A DNA stretch of 64,000 bases from Basidiobolus meristosporus CBS 931.73 (lineage: Eukaryota > Basidiobolomycota > Basidiobolomycetes > Basidiobolales > Basidiobolaceae), in assembly GCA_002104905.1 (NCBI GenBank), contig MCFE01000457.1:1-64000 (forward strand), given 5' to 3'. The notes under the pieces are model-generated. The model was not told the origin of the DNA. It ran no database searches and worked only from the letters and a program-made list of their open reading frames with translations. Made by a program: the position numbers and the translations under genes. Positions within the stretch are counted from its first letter, which is position 1, and the number at the start of each line of letters is the position of its first letter. This document shows positions 1-10,968 of the stretch, piece by piece.

Positions 1-464
1 TAGCTATCTGGATTTTCTATTTACATACAATGTATATCTTGGTCAATTGTGGCAAGAATATATATTGCTACAAACACCTTTCCTGCAAGTTACATCACTC
101 CTAGGGATGAGTACATCAAACCATAACAGTCATAAAATAATCTCTTCAGTTTTACCACTAATCCCCTGCATTACCATATTTTAGCATCAATGACATACAA
201 AGAATAGTAACCTATCTATATAATGACCCAAGTTATCTCTACAGATATATGACAATGATATAAAATCAATCCCTAACTTCTTTATTTTCTTGATAATTGA
301 CAAGATAAAACCCAACAGTGGCTTCCCCCCTCTTGTATTAAGCAGAAAACCTCTCTCTCCAGAGAAAATGACATTGAGACCTGTTGTGCATCAACATTCT
401 AGAAGACATGAAGTCATGCCTAGAACTGCAGAGGTCAAATGTCAAGAGTGGCTTTCCCTAACCC
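1..464. other. AT-rich flank, no gene seen
   Basis: This stretch is AT-rich with short open frames only. Some words resemble the sequence near 24.95 kb (for example TTGTGCATCAACATT at about 389), so it is probably old transposon-derived DNA. I see no recognisable protein or RNA gene. Confidence 0.5.
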
Positions 465-469
465 TTTTA

Positions 470-801
470 TGTTGTAAGAGTCTTGGAGATATTGGAAGTG
501 ATTTGGAGAACAAGTAGATTATGTGTTTTTCACTTAATGATTTATTGAATGTAAAAGTGGTATTTATACTTTTACCTGGTCTTGGCATTACAAACACGTA
601 GAATAGGTTAAGGAAGGTCCCAAGAACATGTGTGCAAAGTTTGGGGCTGTTTGGACAACTTATCTAATTTTCATGTTCTGGGTAAATATTCTAAGTAAAT
701 CCCGACAAGGAATTTGGTCAGTATTCTCTAGGATTTGAAGGTGATGATCTAAGTGACTAAGTTAGGTGAATATTTAGGTGGAAATACGAATTTTTACAAC
801 A
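470..801 (-). repeat. Solo Ty1/copia LTR with 5-bp target duplication
   Basis: The unit begins TGTTGTAAGAG and ends TTTTTACAACA, so the ends are inverted repeats of the TG...CA type. It is flanked by TTTTA on the left (465-469) and TTTTA on the right (802-806), a perfect 5-bp target duplication. It is closely similar to the LTR at 25254-25602, which belongs to a copia element on the minus strand, and to the LTR at 22991-23340 in opposite orientation. No internal domain adjoins it, so it is a solo LTR left by LTR-LTR recombination. Confidence 0.9.
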
Positions 802-806
802 TTTTA

Positions 807-1496
807 TGTATGATTCCTAGATTGTGACATACAATCATCATAACAGATGGGGAGCTTTAAACTCCAATCAACAATTACAAAAGCAAAGCTTGATCAATCC
901 TATTGATAATCTCACCAATAAGCAAGCAATTCACAATTTGGTAATTTATGGATCTGTTACTAATAGAGTGTTGGAGTTTCGTTGATTATGTCCAAAACAG
1001 GTATATGAGTTGGTTATAGCGGGAACGTTCGGCGCCATTAGGAAGCTTGATCATTCCAATTGGAGCGCACTCCTGGTGTGATCACCTGCAGGCTGGTGGC
1101 TTACTCGGCCGTAATCAATGCAAATCGCATTGAGTGTCTAGTGCTTTCAGAGGCACCCTTCTACACCATAGCGAAGTGGCCAACAATTTGTATCGCTCGT
1201 AGAGTGGTACTTGTGCTATGCCACCGCTTCCCGATACACTGTAGGGCGAACCAGCACTCCACGGTATACTCGCCAAGTGCCGCTCGTCGTAATGAGCTTC
1301 AGCTCATTCCAGGCCTGAACTCAATAACCCACTCAACAGATGGCTAGCAGTTACGGTGCTATGGTTCCTTCACTATTTATTATCTGATAAATATGGTGGG
1401 CGATTATTGTAAGGATCTGCTGGGGATTATGTCGCTAGATTGGTCGTTGCAGCCACATGCACTACTTCTACAGCCACCATCGAGGTATCGATTAGT
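807..1496. other. Intergenic, 3' side of beta-tubulin
   Basis: AT-rich sequence up to about 1.0 kb gives way to GC-richer host-like sequence. Open frames here are short and show no family resemblance. It should hold the 3' untranslated region of the beta-tubulin gene that ends at 1497. Confidence 0.4.
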
Positions 1497-2861
1497 TTAA
1501 TATTCTTGCTCGCCGGCGTACTCCTCTTCTGGAACTTCTTCTCCCTCCTCCTCGTAATCAAGCTCTTCCTCCACAGTAGCATCCTGGTACTGCTGATACT
1601 CCGAGACTAGATCGTTCATGTTGGATTCCGCTTCAGTGAACTCCATTTCGTCCATGCCCTCCCCAGTGTACCAATGCAAGAAAGCCTTTCGTCGGAACAT
1701 AGCGGTGAACTGCTCATTCACCCTCTTGAAAAGCTCTTGGATGGCAGTGGAGTTTCCTAGGAACGTGACCGCCATCTTGAGGTCCTTGGGAGGGATATCG
1801 CACAGAGAGGTCTTGATGTTGTTGGGGATCCATTCAACGAAATAGCTACTGTTCTTGTTCTGGACGTTGATCATTTGATCATCGACCTCCCTCATCGACA
1901 TGCGCCCACGGAACATGGCTGCGACAGTTAGGTAACGGCCATGTCTCGGGTCCGACGCAGCCATCATGTTCTTCGCATCAAACATCTGTTGCGTGAGCTC
2001 CGGAACGCTTAGAGCCCGGAATTCCTGAGAACCCCGAGGGGTCAACGGAGCAAAGCCAACCATAAAGAAGTGCAGACGAGGGAAGGGCACCATGTTTACC
2101 GCGAGCTTTCTAAGATCAGAGTTGAGCTGGCCAGGGAAACGAAGCGAGGTGGTGGTGCCGCTCATAACATAAGATACCAAATGGTTCAGGTCGCCATAGG
2201 TAGGGTTGGTTAGCTTCAGGGTGCGGAAGCAAATATCGTATAATGCCTCGTTATCAATGCAGAAGGTCATGTCGGCATTTTCCACCAGCTGATGGACCGA
2301 GAGGGTTGCATTGTAAGGCTCGACAACCGTGTCGGAAACCTTGGGTGAAGGAACCACGGAGAAGGTGCACATCATGCGATCGGGGTATTCTTCGCGAATC
2401 TTGGAGATAAGCAGAGTGCCAAGGCCAGAGCCAGTGCCGCCACCAAGGGAGTGGGTGATTTGGAAGCCTTGCAAGCAGTCGCAGTTCTCCACCTCTTTAC
2501 GGACCACATCCAACACCGAGTCAACCAGCTCAGCCCCCTCCGTGTAATGCCCTTTGGCCCAATTGTTTCCTGCTCCATTTCGTCCGAAGACCATGTTGTC
2601 GGGCCTGAAGAGCTGGCCAAGCGGGGACGAACGGATGTTGTCCATGGTGCCAGGCTCCAAATCGACCAGAACAGCACGAGGGACATATTTGCCGGCCGCA
2701 GCCTCGTTATAGTAAACATTGATCCTTTCAAGCTGAAGGTCCGAATCCCCAGAATAGTTGCCTTGGCCATCGATACCATGTTCAGCCGAGATGGTTTCCC
2801 AGAATTTGTGGCCGATTTGGTTTCCGCACTGACCAGCTTGTAGTTGAAGAATCTCTCTCAT
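1497..2861 (-). CDS. TUB2: Beta-tubulin, intronless
   Basis: Beta-tubulin is the GTP-hydrolysing subunit of the alpha-beta heterodimer that builds microtubules. The frame is open for 454 codons from an ATG to TAA with no intron, the full length of the family. It starts MREI, the motif used for tubulin mRNA autoregulation. The GTP-binding glycine loop GGGTGSG is at residues 140-146 and the C-terminus is a long acidic tail ending [10 protein letters not shown]. Most ascomycete and basidiomycete beta-tubulin genes have several introns, so the uninterrupted frame is unusual. Two residues are odd: position 6 is Gln where most fungi have His, and position 198 is Met where nearly all beta-tubulins have Glu (context [10 protein letters not shown]). 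Both sit at the benzimidazole site. The next gene upstream is the cyclin on the same strand, about 1.3 kb away. Identity is certain. Confidence 0.99.
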   Translation of the reverse strand: MREILQLQAGQCGNQIGHKFWETISAEHGIDGQGNYSGDSDLQLERINVYYNEAAAGKYVPRAVLVDLEPGTMDNIRSSPLGQLFRPDNMVFGRNGAGNNWAKGHYTEGAELVDSVLDVVRKEVENCDCLQGFQITHSLGGGTGSGLGTLLISKIREEYPDRMMCTFSVVPSPKVSDTVVEPYNATLSVHQLVENADMTFCIDNEALYDICFRTLKLTNPTYGDLNHLVSYVMSGTTTSLRFPGQLNSDLRKLAVNMVPFPRLHFFMVGFAPLTPRGSQEFRALSVPELTQQMFDAKNMMAASDPRHGRYLTVAAMFRGRMSMREVDDQMINVQNKNSSYFVEWIPNNIKTSLCDIPPKDLKMAVTFLGNSTAIQELFKRVNEQFTAMFRRKAFLHWYTGEGMDEMEFTEAESNMNDLVSEYQQYQDATVEEELDYEEEGEEVPEEEYAGEQEY

Positions 2862-4155
2862 GGTTGGTGTTCAGAGGCAAGGAGAATGGCTAGAGGCTAG
2901 AGAAGTGGTGGGCAAGGGGAGCCAGCGAAGATTGATATATTGTTCTGTAGTAAGGAGGGACAGCCCACGCAGACCAAAAGAAGACAGCTTATGGGCTCTG
3001 TTCTTTGGGTCATATAAAACCTAGCTCAGCCTAATAAAGTAAACAAGAATCTCGGAATCTGGTTTCGACCAACTACGTGGTAAACTTGGATTCAGCATAA
3101 ACCTGCTCAACAAGGGATGCACTTCGCCTTAATTGGCACCCCACAACCAAGCAGCACACGCCATTTGGTGGCAAGTCACAGAGCGCACCGTCAACACATT
3201 TCTAATTAATCAGAAGTGGTTCCGCCGCCCTCCTCCCAATTCTCCTAGCCACCAGGGGTCAAAAAAGGAAGGGATGTGTACAAATCCATAGCATCCCTTC
3301 GTCGGGGCTCCCCTATGTTTAGGGGGCAGCTCTCTGTAGCCACTGCTAACGCCGAAGCGGTTTCAGGGTTGTAAAAGGCTGGTGATAAGGAATCAAGTGG
3401 ATCGGGGGCTGGGTGCGTGATCCGGATGGTGCCACGTGACCCCTGCATGATACGCCCCTACCCGGCGAAGAAACGCAAATAAATGGCCTGCCGATAGCCA
3501 AGCTATGTAGCTCGGATGATGGCTGGGAACACTCCCACCCAAGCCAGCTTTCACACCTGTTACGTGTGCGAAGATTTCGTTGTTTCCCGAGATGCACGGA
3601 GTTGGAGCTGACAATTGGGGAGCCGGTTCGCACTGGAGCATGAGTTTCTGCCGGACATCCATCCAACACAAAGATAGTCCCCGATACATGTTCTTGGAAC
3701 ACAACAACACAAAGGCCCTCCTGAATTGCATGACTAGGGAGACCGGTGGAGATGATGCGATCAATAGAGTGGGCTGGAGGGTGGAACTGGAGTAGAGAAG
3801 TATTATTGAGTGGGTAGATACAGGTACAATCAGAGTGGCTGCTAACCATGGATGAGGTGGAAAACGTTGACTAGCCACACCCCTCCCTCTTCCGTAAGGT
3901 GCAGTGGGCAACTAACTCCAACACAGCACGATCGTCTGAGAGTGGACAGGATGCGACGAGGTGGAGTGGGGTGATTAAGCACAATGGTACTGATGTGCGG
4001 TGTTGCGAAGCATATGTTAAGGTTTAGAATATACAGTAGCGGGAGGAATTCCCTTAATGTAATACGGTAAAAGGCTATATGATGCCAAGAGTTGCGGAGA
4101 TTCGGATAGGCTGCCAGGCTCATTGTTGGGCCTGGGACATATCGTTGTCCTCCGG
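2862..4155. other. Intergenic between beta-tubulin and cyclin
   Basis: This 1.3-kb stretch should carry the beta-tubulin promoter and 5' untranslated region and the 3' untranslated region of the cyclin gene. Several open frames of up to 172 codons overlap one another in different frames on the minus strand (3245-3911), but none resembles a known family or shows convincing splice-linked continuity. I call no gene. Confidence 0.45.
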
Positions 4156-5047
4156 TCAATTTGGTAGCTCTAGATGGACCCTACGGAACCTGTGGTTGCC
4201 GTTCAATCCATCCCTAGTGCATCGAGGATTGCAAGCAGTATGAACGAAGGGCATACTGGATCGATGCGCACTGCCCTCGTAGGAGACGTTTCCTACTACG
4301 GCAGAAATTGTCTGTGTGTGTTGGTGGGTGCTTTCGGCATGGTCACTCTTGGCGAATGCTTTGAAGGGGGTGCGCTCTCTCGCGTAGGTAGGTAGGCGCG
4401 GCGCGCCAGGTTCAAGTGGGAGAGAGTATGGTGGTACGCTTCTGCAGTGCGACGTCCGTAGCGAGTGCTGAAGTAACCGATTGGCATATAGTTGCAACTC
4501 CTCCACAGAGATGTAGAGAGAGAACTCGTTCATGGCAAGAAACTCCATCTCCAGACGGTTCAGCTCATGTGTCTGGAGCCCCCCAACCTACAGAAATCAA
4601 AGCGTTATAGTGTGTCCATCGAGAAGCATTGGCTATGTCATGTGAAAGGAATACCTTTGCGTAGCGTGCGTTGGTGTAGAAGAAATCGGAGAAGTATTTG
4701 GTGGAGACCATGACACCAGTAGCCAGGAGACGGTGTATGTTATAGGCATCAATGGTCAGTGGCCCCCGGAAAGGGGACGCTTTTGCCAGACGATCGAAGT
4801 AGACTAGTAGGGATATGAAGCATTCGTTCGTACACGGGCAGTATCTCTGGATACGAGACAAATAAGCCTGGATTTGAACGGTTGGCACGTTTCGTGCATG
4901 AAACGGGGTCAATGTGTGGGGTTTGAAGGTGGCGTCGTTGGAGAGCGCGCTAAGATTGCTATTCAGCGAAGTTAGCCGACAAAGAAAATCCGCCAGCAAT
5001 CGGATGGTTTCCTGCACGGGAAAGTTGGCAAGATCAAACGCGTACAT
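4156..5047 (-). CDS. Pho80-like cyclin, two exons
   Basis: This is a Pho80/PCL-type cyclin, the regulatory partner of a Pho85-like cyclin-dependent kinase acting in nutrient and cell-cycle signalling. Exon 1 runs 5047-4655 and exon 2 runs 4587-4156. The 67-nt intron (4588-4654) begins GTATTC, ends TGTAG and is phase 0, joining FFYTNARYAK to VGGLQTHELNRLEMEFL. The encoded protein is 274 residues. The cyclin box is clear: FHARNVPTVQIQAYLSRI, then CPCTNECFISLLVYFDRLA, then YNIHRLLATGVMVSTKYFSD. These match the family signature of a proline-rich start, a conserved YFDR and NxHRLL helix. After the box the tail is low in recognisable domains and contains an Arg-Thr-Pro segment. The ATG at 5047 is placed just before the box, as in short PCL cyclins; an upstream exon cannot be excluded. 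Confidence 0.9.
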
Positions 5048-5971
5048 GTGCCAATGTGAGTTATGCTGGTTGGGAGGTGAATACGCCGCACACGGATCAA
5101 ACCACGGTTTACCGAAAAGATCAATAAGTGACCAGTATAGCTCAGCAGGAAGTCAGATAGCAGATGAGTCATGGCGCTATTTAATCCGTCGAAGCAACAT
5201 CCCTGACTGCACGAACCAATGATACGTAGCCATCCGTCATAAAGGAATTCAGGTTAACGGAATCAAACAAAACGCAGTAAATCCGGATTCGTCACCAGGG
5301 CACTTGCGGAGGTACTACTCATCTGGAGACACTGAATTCATCACTCAAGGCTATTTAGTAAGAACAATCGGCATTGGTTGGGGCAAATGATTGTCGAACT
5401 TGGATGCGGCAGGTGCACCGTGCTACTGCGGAACAGACATGACCCCTTACCCTTGGCTCTGCTGCTCATCGCCTTGCCACAAGGCTTCCAGCCCAGACAG
5501 AGGGCGTGGGGGTGGGTGCCGGTGTCGGTGTCGGTGTCGGACAAATCCTTAGAAGTCACCCGGGGTTGCTAAGGTCGATGGGGCACATGACTTGCGGCAT
5601 CTGACTCCGCGCATTGCTTGCTCTGCGATTGGGTTTGCTGGCAAGCGGCTAGCGGTTGATTCCCCATCACACCTCTCTGCAACAGCTGAGGAGCAGGCAG
5701 GCCGGACCGATATGGAGGTTCAGCAGCACTGGCGGGTGCCTTACGATAACAACCCACCATGCATCCCTAATTTGTCCTTATTTTTGGGAGATTTCGGCAG
5801 CCGAGTGAAGCTCATCCGTATCTCTGGATGATTGGCTTAGCCCTCGATCATCATGCTTGGCGCGATGAGTGGAAGTTTCTAGCATCCACCATGTATTCCT
5901 GACACGTAAAAGTTGCGCAAAGTCCTGGATTCGTCTGCATAAGGCCTCTTCCAAGTAAACAACCAAATACC
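5048..5971. promoter_or_regulatory. Shared upstream region of cyclin and VDAC
   Basis: The cyclin (-) and VDAC (+) genes are transcribed away from each other from this 0.9-kb region, so it probably holds both promoters. A short GGTGTC hexamer repeat is present near 5519-5540. I see no additional gene and cannot assign specific factor sites. Confidence 0.4.
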
Positions 5972-6939
5972 ATGTCCACGCCAGTCCCATTTTCTGACCT
6001 TGGCAAGCCCGCTAATGACCTTCTGGGCAAGGATTACCCAGTTGGCGCCGTCAGGCTAGAAGTCAAGACCACCGCTTCCAACGGCGTAGTAAGTTTTCTT
6101 TTTCATACCCAACTTCGATACAGACGTGGGCGGCCTCTTTTGGTTCACATGTTTTCGACTTCGCTTGGTCTTGTTCTCCACTTATAAATTCCCTCCACTA
6201 GTCCTTCACTGTTTCCGGGGTTCAGGACAAGAAGACTGGGGCTGTGAACGCAGAGCTGAAGAGCAGGTACGTCGATGGCAAGAATGGGGTCACTTACACG
6301 GAGGGCTGGGCTACCAACAACCTGATCACTTCACAGGTGGAAGTCAAGGACAAAATCAAAGGCTTGAAGGTGGACGTTTTCGCCTCCATGCTGCCGAACA
6401 TCGGCTCCAAGAATGTAAAGCTCTCTTTGCAATACAAGCAGCCCTACTTGTTCACTCGTGCCAGCGCGGATCTGCTGAAGGGTCCCCTTTTCCAAGCGGA
6501 TGCTGTGTTTGGCCACAAAGGGTTCTTGCTGGGGGGTGAAGTTGGCTACGACAGCTGCGGCGGCAAGTTCACCAAATACAATGCCTCCTTCGGTTTGATC
6601 GCTCGTGACCACGCCATCACTATGCAGACGAGCAACGCACTCTCGATCTTCGCCGTGTCCTATTATCATCGCGTCAGCCCCAGTGTTGAAACAGGCGCGA
6701 AGGCGTTGTGGAATTCGAGAACCCCAAAAGCCCCCATCACACTTGAGGTGGGCACCAAGTATTTCCTGGATAGAAGCACCTTCGTGAAAGCCAAGGTCAA
6801 CAACCACGGCAGGCTAGGCGTTGGTTTCACGCGAGTGATCCGACGCGGCGTCAAGGTCTCACTGGGAGGCATCTTCGACACCCGTCGGTGGAACGAAAAT
6901 GCGCACAGGCTGGGCGCGAGTGTGGTCTTCGACTACTAG
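5972..6939 (+). CDS. POR1: Mitochondrial porin VDAC, two exons
   Basis: VDAC is the 19-stranded beta-barrel channel of the outer mitochondrial membrane that passes ATP, ADP and small metabolites. Exon 1 is 5972-6088 and exon 2 is 6226-6939. The intron (6089-6225, 137 nt) starts GTAAGT, ends TTCAG and is phase 0. The protein is 276 residues, close to the usual 283. It starts MSTPVPFSDLGKPANDLL, the family's N-terminal helix, followed by a strand beginning GAVRLEVKTTASNG. The C-terminal half has AVFGHKGFLLGGEVGYD and the closing signature VNNHGRLGVGFTRV ... NENAHRLGASVVFDY, which matches the eukaryotic porin signature. There is no cleavable signal, as expected for an outer-membrane barrel. It converges with the acyl-CoA ligase gene, whose stop lies 204 bp downstream. 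Confidence 0.97.
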
Positions 6940-7142
6940 CAAATCAACCAGCCAACGGGCGTTGGACAACCAGCACCCGAGACCAACCACATCACTGGCA
7001 CTAATAGATGTACTCATTGTTTATTATCAAAAATGTAGTAAGGAACCCACCTGTGTGTCGAGGGAGATTTAGATGAATAGAGTAAAACGTTTGAACAGAA
7101 AAGATGTATTTTTCAATATTGACTGGGGGGGATCGGGGTTTG

Positions 7143-8732
7143 TTACAATTTGGCCTTCTTGAAGAAGTAGTCGGAGACGACTCGTCTCTGGATCTTGCCA
7201 GTGGCGGTCTTGGGGAAGAAGTCGGTGATGTAGATCTTCTTGGGAATCTTGAAGCTGGCCAGACTCTTGCGGCAGAAATCCTGCAATTCCTTCTCGGTCA
7301 CCGTTTCCCCGTTCTTGGGGATGACCGCTGCGTGCACCTCCTGGCCGTACATCGTGTCGGGCACAGCGAAGCACACTACCTCCGACACTTTGGGGTGATG
7401 TAAGAGGGTGCCATCCACCTCCAAGGGCGAAATCTTCTCGCCACCACGGTTGATCAGCTCCTTGATACGCCCGGTAAGGAAGAGGTACCCTTCCTTGTCG
7501 ATCTTGCCTTGGTCTCCGGTGCGGAACCATCCATCTTTGGTGAAGGAGGATTCGTTGGCAGATGGGTTGTTCAGATAACCCTTGGTCACATTCTCACCCT
7601 TGATGCACACCTCGCCCAACTCTGCGGGATTGCCCTGGTCGTCAAGAATGGCGATTTGGACCCCCTGCCCAATACCAACCGAGCCTGGCTTACGAGAGGC
7701 AGGTGGGAGCGGATTGGAGGTCATTTGATGCGCGGCCTCGGTCATGGCGTAGGCTTCCAAAACTGGGACGCCATAGACCTTTTCCAGCTGCTCGAAGGTG
7801 GCTGGAGCCAGAGAGGAGGAGCATGAACGAATGAAGCGGATCTTGGTCTTCTGGCTGGGCGATGGGTGACGCAAGAGAATCTGATGAATGGTGGGCACGG
7901 CAGTGTACCAGGTGCATCCAGTCTCAATGAACTCCTTCCAGAAGACGGTGGCGGAGAATTTGGGAGGAATCACCACTGTGCCACCGGACTTCAGCGATGC
8001 CAGCAGCCCGCAGACCAATCCGTGGACGTGGAAAAGAGGCATGACAAGGTAGGTAGTGTCTGTGTTGCGCAGATCGTAGGTGTTGATGATATTGCCCATG
8101 GTTCTGGTGATGTTTTGATGGGAAAGAGGGACACCTAATTAATCAATCCGGCCCATTTTAGTTCATGCCCAGCCAAAATTGGCCATAAATTAATGATACC
8201 AACCTTTAGGTCTTCCGGTGGTTCCTGAAGTATGCAAGAGCAGAGCAACATCCTCCGGGGCAGCCTTCAAGCCAGCCAGGTTGATCCCCTTTACCTGGGA
8301 ACCTGCGGTTTGGCGAAGCACAATGCGGTTCTGTGCACTAGACCAGCCAATCTCATAGACAGCAACGTTGAACTTGGCTGCGGCCAACACGGCGGGCTTC
8401 TGTTCCTTGGTCCACCCTTCGTGAACGAGAAGCACCTTGCTCTTGGAATCCTCAAGGTAGAAGGAGAACTCGGCTTCAGAGTAGCTGGGATTCAAGGGAG
8501 CAGAGACGAGCTTGGCCCCGGTAATACCGAAAAAGGCTACCACAAATTCCAAGGAGTTGATAAGTGCCATGGAAACGGTATCTCCTGGCTGTAGACCAGC
8601 CCCGCTGAGTTGCTCTTGGAAGGAGCGCACAGCCTCGACAACCTCAGGGTACGATAGGGTTGGTCCACCTGAGGGGATGATGATGGCTGGAGAAGAGGTT
8701 TTGGTGTGCAGTGCTTGGGTTAAGGTGGCCAT
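7143..8732 (-). CDS. PCS60: Peroxisomal acyl-CoA/oxalyl-CoA ligase, Pcs60-like, two exons
   Basis: This is an AMP-forming acyl-CoA synthetase of the ANL superfamily, closest in layout to Pcs60/AAE3, which activates oxalate or fatty acids with ATP and CoA. Exon 1 is 8732-8204 and exon 2 is 8134-7143. The intron (8135-8203, 69 nt) starts GTTGGT, ends TTAG and splits a Gly codon inside the AMP-binding signature, which joins as LLLHTSGTTGRPKGV. The protein is 506 residues. Later motifs are VMPLFHVHGL, YAMTEAAHQM, FRTGDQGKIDKEGYLFLTGR and the hinge IKELINRGGEKISPLE. The C-terminus is FFKKAKL; the final AKL is a type 1 peroxisomal targeting signal. I chose the ATG at 8732, giving MATLTQALH; an in-frame TTG lies two codons upstream. 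The exact acyl substrate is inferred from resemblance. Confidence 0.95.
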
Positions 8733-9881
8733 TGTCAAAAACGGGAGCCTCGTTACAAGGTGAACTCTAAAGGATCGAGGCCAGAAAACCCCCGACTTAA
8801 ATAGAATGGATAGCGCCCGAGGTCACGTGGAGTTAGTCATGGAATCGCTCTACGATATAGCGATAGATGGGAGGGCATTCACGATCAACAATTCTAGCAT
8901 CTCAGATTTGGGTGCTGATGAAGTATCACCGCTCAATAGAATGAATCACGTCAGCTCGAGTAGAATGAGGTCAAGCGGCTTCAGTAACACACATTTCTAA
9001 TTTTACACTGGCATCCCAGAACGATCACAGCGGTGGAGAATGCGAAGCGGTCCACCGATAAATATAGAAAATTTGAGCATATGAGGCGAGTGGATTTGCA
9101 GCAGACAAATGCCATCTGCCTTCGATGCGTCCGCCCTGCCGCGAGCGCAATGCACGGCCGATTCAAGCTTACAGGGCTGTCGCGCACGACCCCAAGACAA
9201 GACTCCATGGATGGCTGGGTAACTTTGGCCCAGCGAGTTTTTCCCACATCACATATGCGGCTCGGAGGAGCTGGTGTGTGGTGACGGGAGGGGAAAAGGA
9301 GGGTCCCTGAATTCGTCCAAACTGGCACTCTATTGGTGCTGGCTCAGCAGTGTAGGACAGATGTGAGCAATACGCTCACATTAGATCTTGCTGTCATATC
9401 GATTGATCAATCGACCGTGATCATCCTAGCGATAGTCAGAAATCACCATCGCAATAACACCTAGTGAATTTGGCCCCTTTTCTGCCATGTGTTTCAAATC
9501 TGTGATGTGAACACTAGTCGACAATCATGCGAAACCCTAGAGGGCAGAATGTTTCCAGCTCATCTGTGCAGCTCTTTATCACAGCATCCATCGTTCGTGG
9601 ATGTAACATCATGTGCTCGAGATCGGAGCGCACAGAGGTAATGGGTTGGTGGCGATGTCCAGAGAATGAGTCCGCCGCTGGGTAGGCATCATCAACCCAC
9701 CATATCACATGACTTGGCTTGCTTTGCCTCAACTTTAACTTCAGTCTACTAGACATCCCATCTGTGCTGCCCAAGGGGTATCTGGACCCAGCATACTATT
9801 GCTTTGCAAGCGTGCAGAAAATTATTCACTGTCCATCAGGTCCCTATTGGCTTTTAATGAATCTATGCATACACCGGCAAG
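8733..9881. other. Intergenic, no gene recognised
   Basis: The left part is the promoter side of the acyl-CoA ligase gene. The remainder, up to the stop of the EXD2-like gene at 9882, contains short overlapping frames with no family resemblance. Confidence 0.45.
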
Positions 9882-10968
9882 CTATCTGTTGTAAACCGAC
9901 TGCTCCACTGACCAGTTCGGCGACAGGTACCTCGGCTGCACACATTGAAGAAAGTGCTTACGCCAAGATATGATGAAAGCCTCCAGGTCAAGCCATCTTT
10001 CGTGCCCCTCTTCAGTCACCATGGCGTGTTTCATCAATTGTTCGACTACAATCTCCCCGTGTTCCTTAAAATGCTGGGACTTCTCTCGATCAGGCAGCTC
10101 CACTGCCTGGTTCAGAATATCATTGTCCAGGGCTACGGATTCAGGATGGGACTGGCGCCACCAGTTCAAGACAATACTCTCCAACTCCTCGACTCTGCCA
10201 GCCGGTATTTTGGTTCGGTTTTTAATCAATGCGCTAGCAGCTCGGCTGACAGATCGGTGTTCCGGATGCAGAATCCAGCCGGTACCCTCCAGTGGTGCTG
10301 AGTGGTTTTCCACCAAGGCCTTCTTGTACTGTATGGAGAATCTCTCGTACCCATCGTGACAAGCTGTGCACACTGGAAGCAGATCGAAGCTCTAAAAAGC
10401 ACTTTCGGTGAGTAAGGCGAAGACGGTAACAAGGGAAGGAGGTTGGCTACGAACCGAGCGGGATTTAATACACTCTGGCATATACTTACGATACATCTCA
10501 GGCACTGGAAGGAGCTCGATTAGCGACCCGAAGCTAGAAATGTAAGCCAGGTAAAAGGGCTTACCGATGTGATGTAGGGTAAGTTGGTCGTGTCTGCCGC
10601 AGCCTACGCATCTGTTTGGTTGGTCTTCCAAGTAAAATTTATCCTCCGCTCTTCCACTACCTTTGGTTTCGAAGTTCAGCTGGATGGAATTCGCGTCGAC
10701 ATACTTGGCAAGTCCCCGGGAGTGATACCAATCCAGACGTTTCCTAAGGTACGGTTAGGCACTGAAGCAATGGTTTGGGTAGCTGTTTCGCTTACTTGCT
10801 GCAACGAAAGAGTAATTTCCCCTCTATCGAAAACACCTTTCCATTCTCGTAGATATCTCGTTGTCGGGGCGCTAGTTTGGTAGGTTTTCTCGAATTGACC
10901 GCGCTCATGGTGGAGAAGTAAGCACAACGAGGGCCTGACCAAAGTACCCGGGTTAACCACCTATTCAT
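9882..10968 (-). CDS. EXD2-like C-terminal/HNH-type protein, four exons, likely mitochondrial
   Basis: The exons are 10968-10796, 10743-10565, 10504-10455 and 10391-9882. The introns are 52, 60 and 63 nt, each GT-AG, and the spliced frame is 303 codons. The N-terminus MNRWLTRVLWSGPRCAYFST is rich in Arg, Ser and aromatic residues with no acids, typical of a mitochondrial presequence. The next part (RCSKKRLDWYHSRGLAKYV, then DKFYLEDQPNRCVGCGR) and the centre (LTLHHIVPEMYRKYMPECIK, then LLPVCTACHDGYERF) match the region that follows the 3'-5' exonuclease domain in animal EXD2 and plant relatives. That region carries a CxxC pair, a His-His-Val/Ile-Pro motif and a second CxxCH, resembling an HNH/treble-clef zinc fold. 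No exonuclease domain is present upstream, so the module stands alone. Its biochemical role is unknown; nucleic-acid binding or cleavage is an inference. The position where EXD2 usually reads SHD here reads SFD. Confidence 0.85.

Noticed and set aside
1060-1347. 95-codon plus-strand frame between the solo LTR and beta-tubulin
   Set aside because: No family resemblance, no ATG start (TTG), and it lies in the 3' flank of beta-tubulin.
2372-2843. Long frames on both strands within beta-tubulin
   Set aside because: They are shadows of the GC-rich tubulin reading frame and match nothing on their own.
3245-3911. Overlapping minus-strand frames of up to 172 codons
   Set aside because: Three mutually overlapping frames, no domain, no splice partners; likely chance in promoter DNA.
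6331-6807. 158-codon minus-strand frame
   Set aside because: It lies antisense to the VDAC exon and has no independent support.
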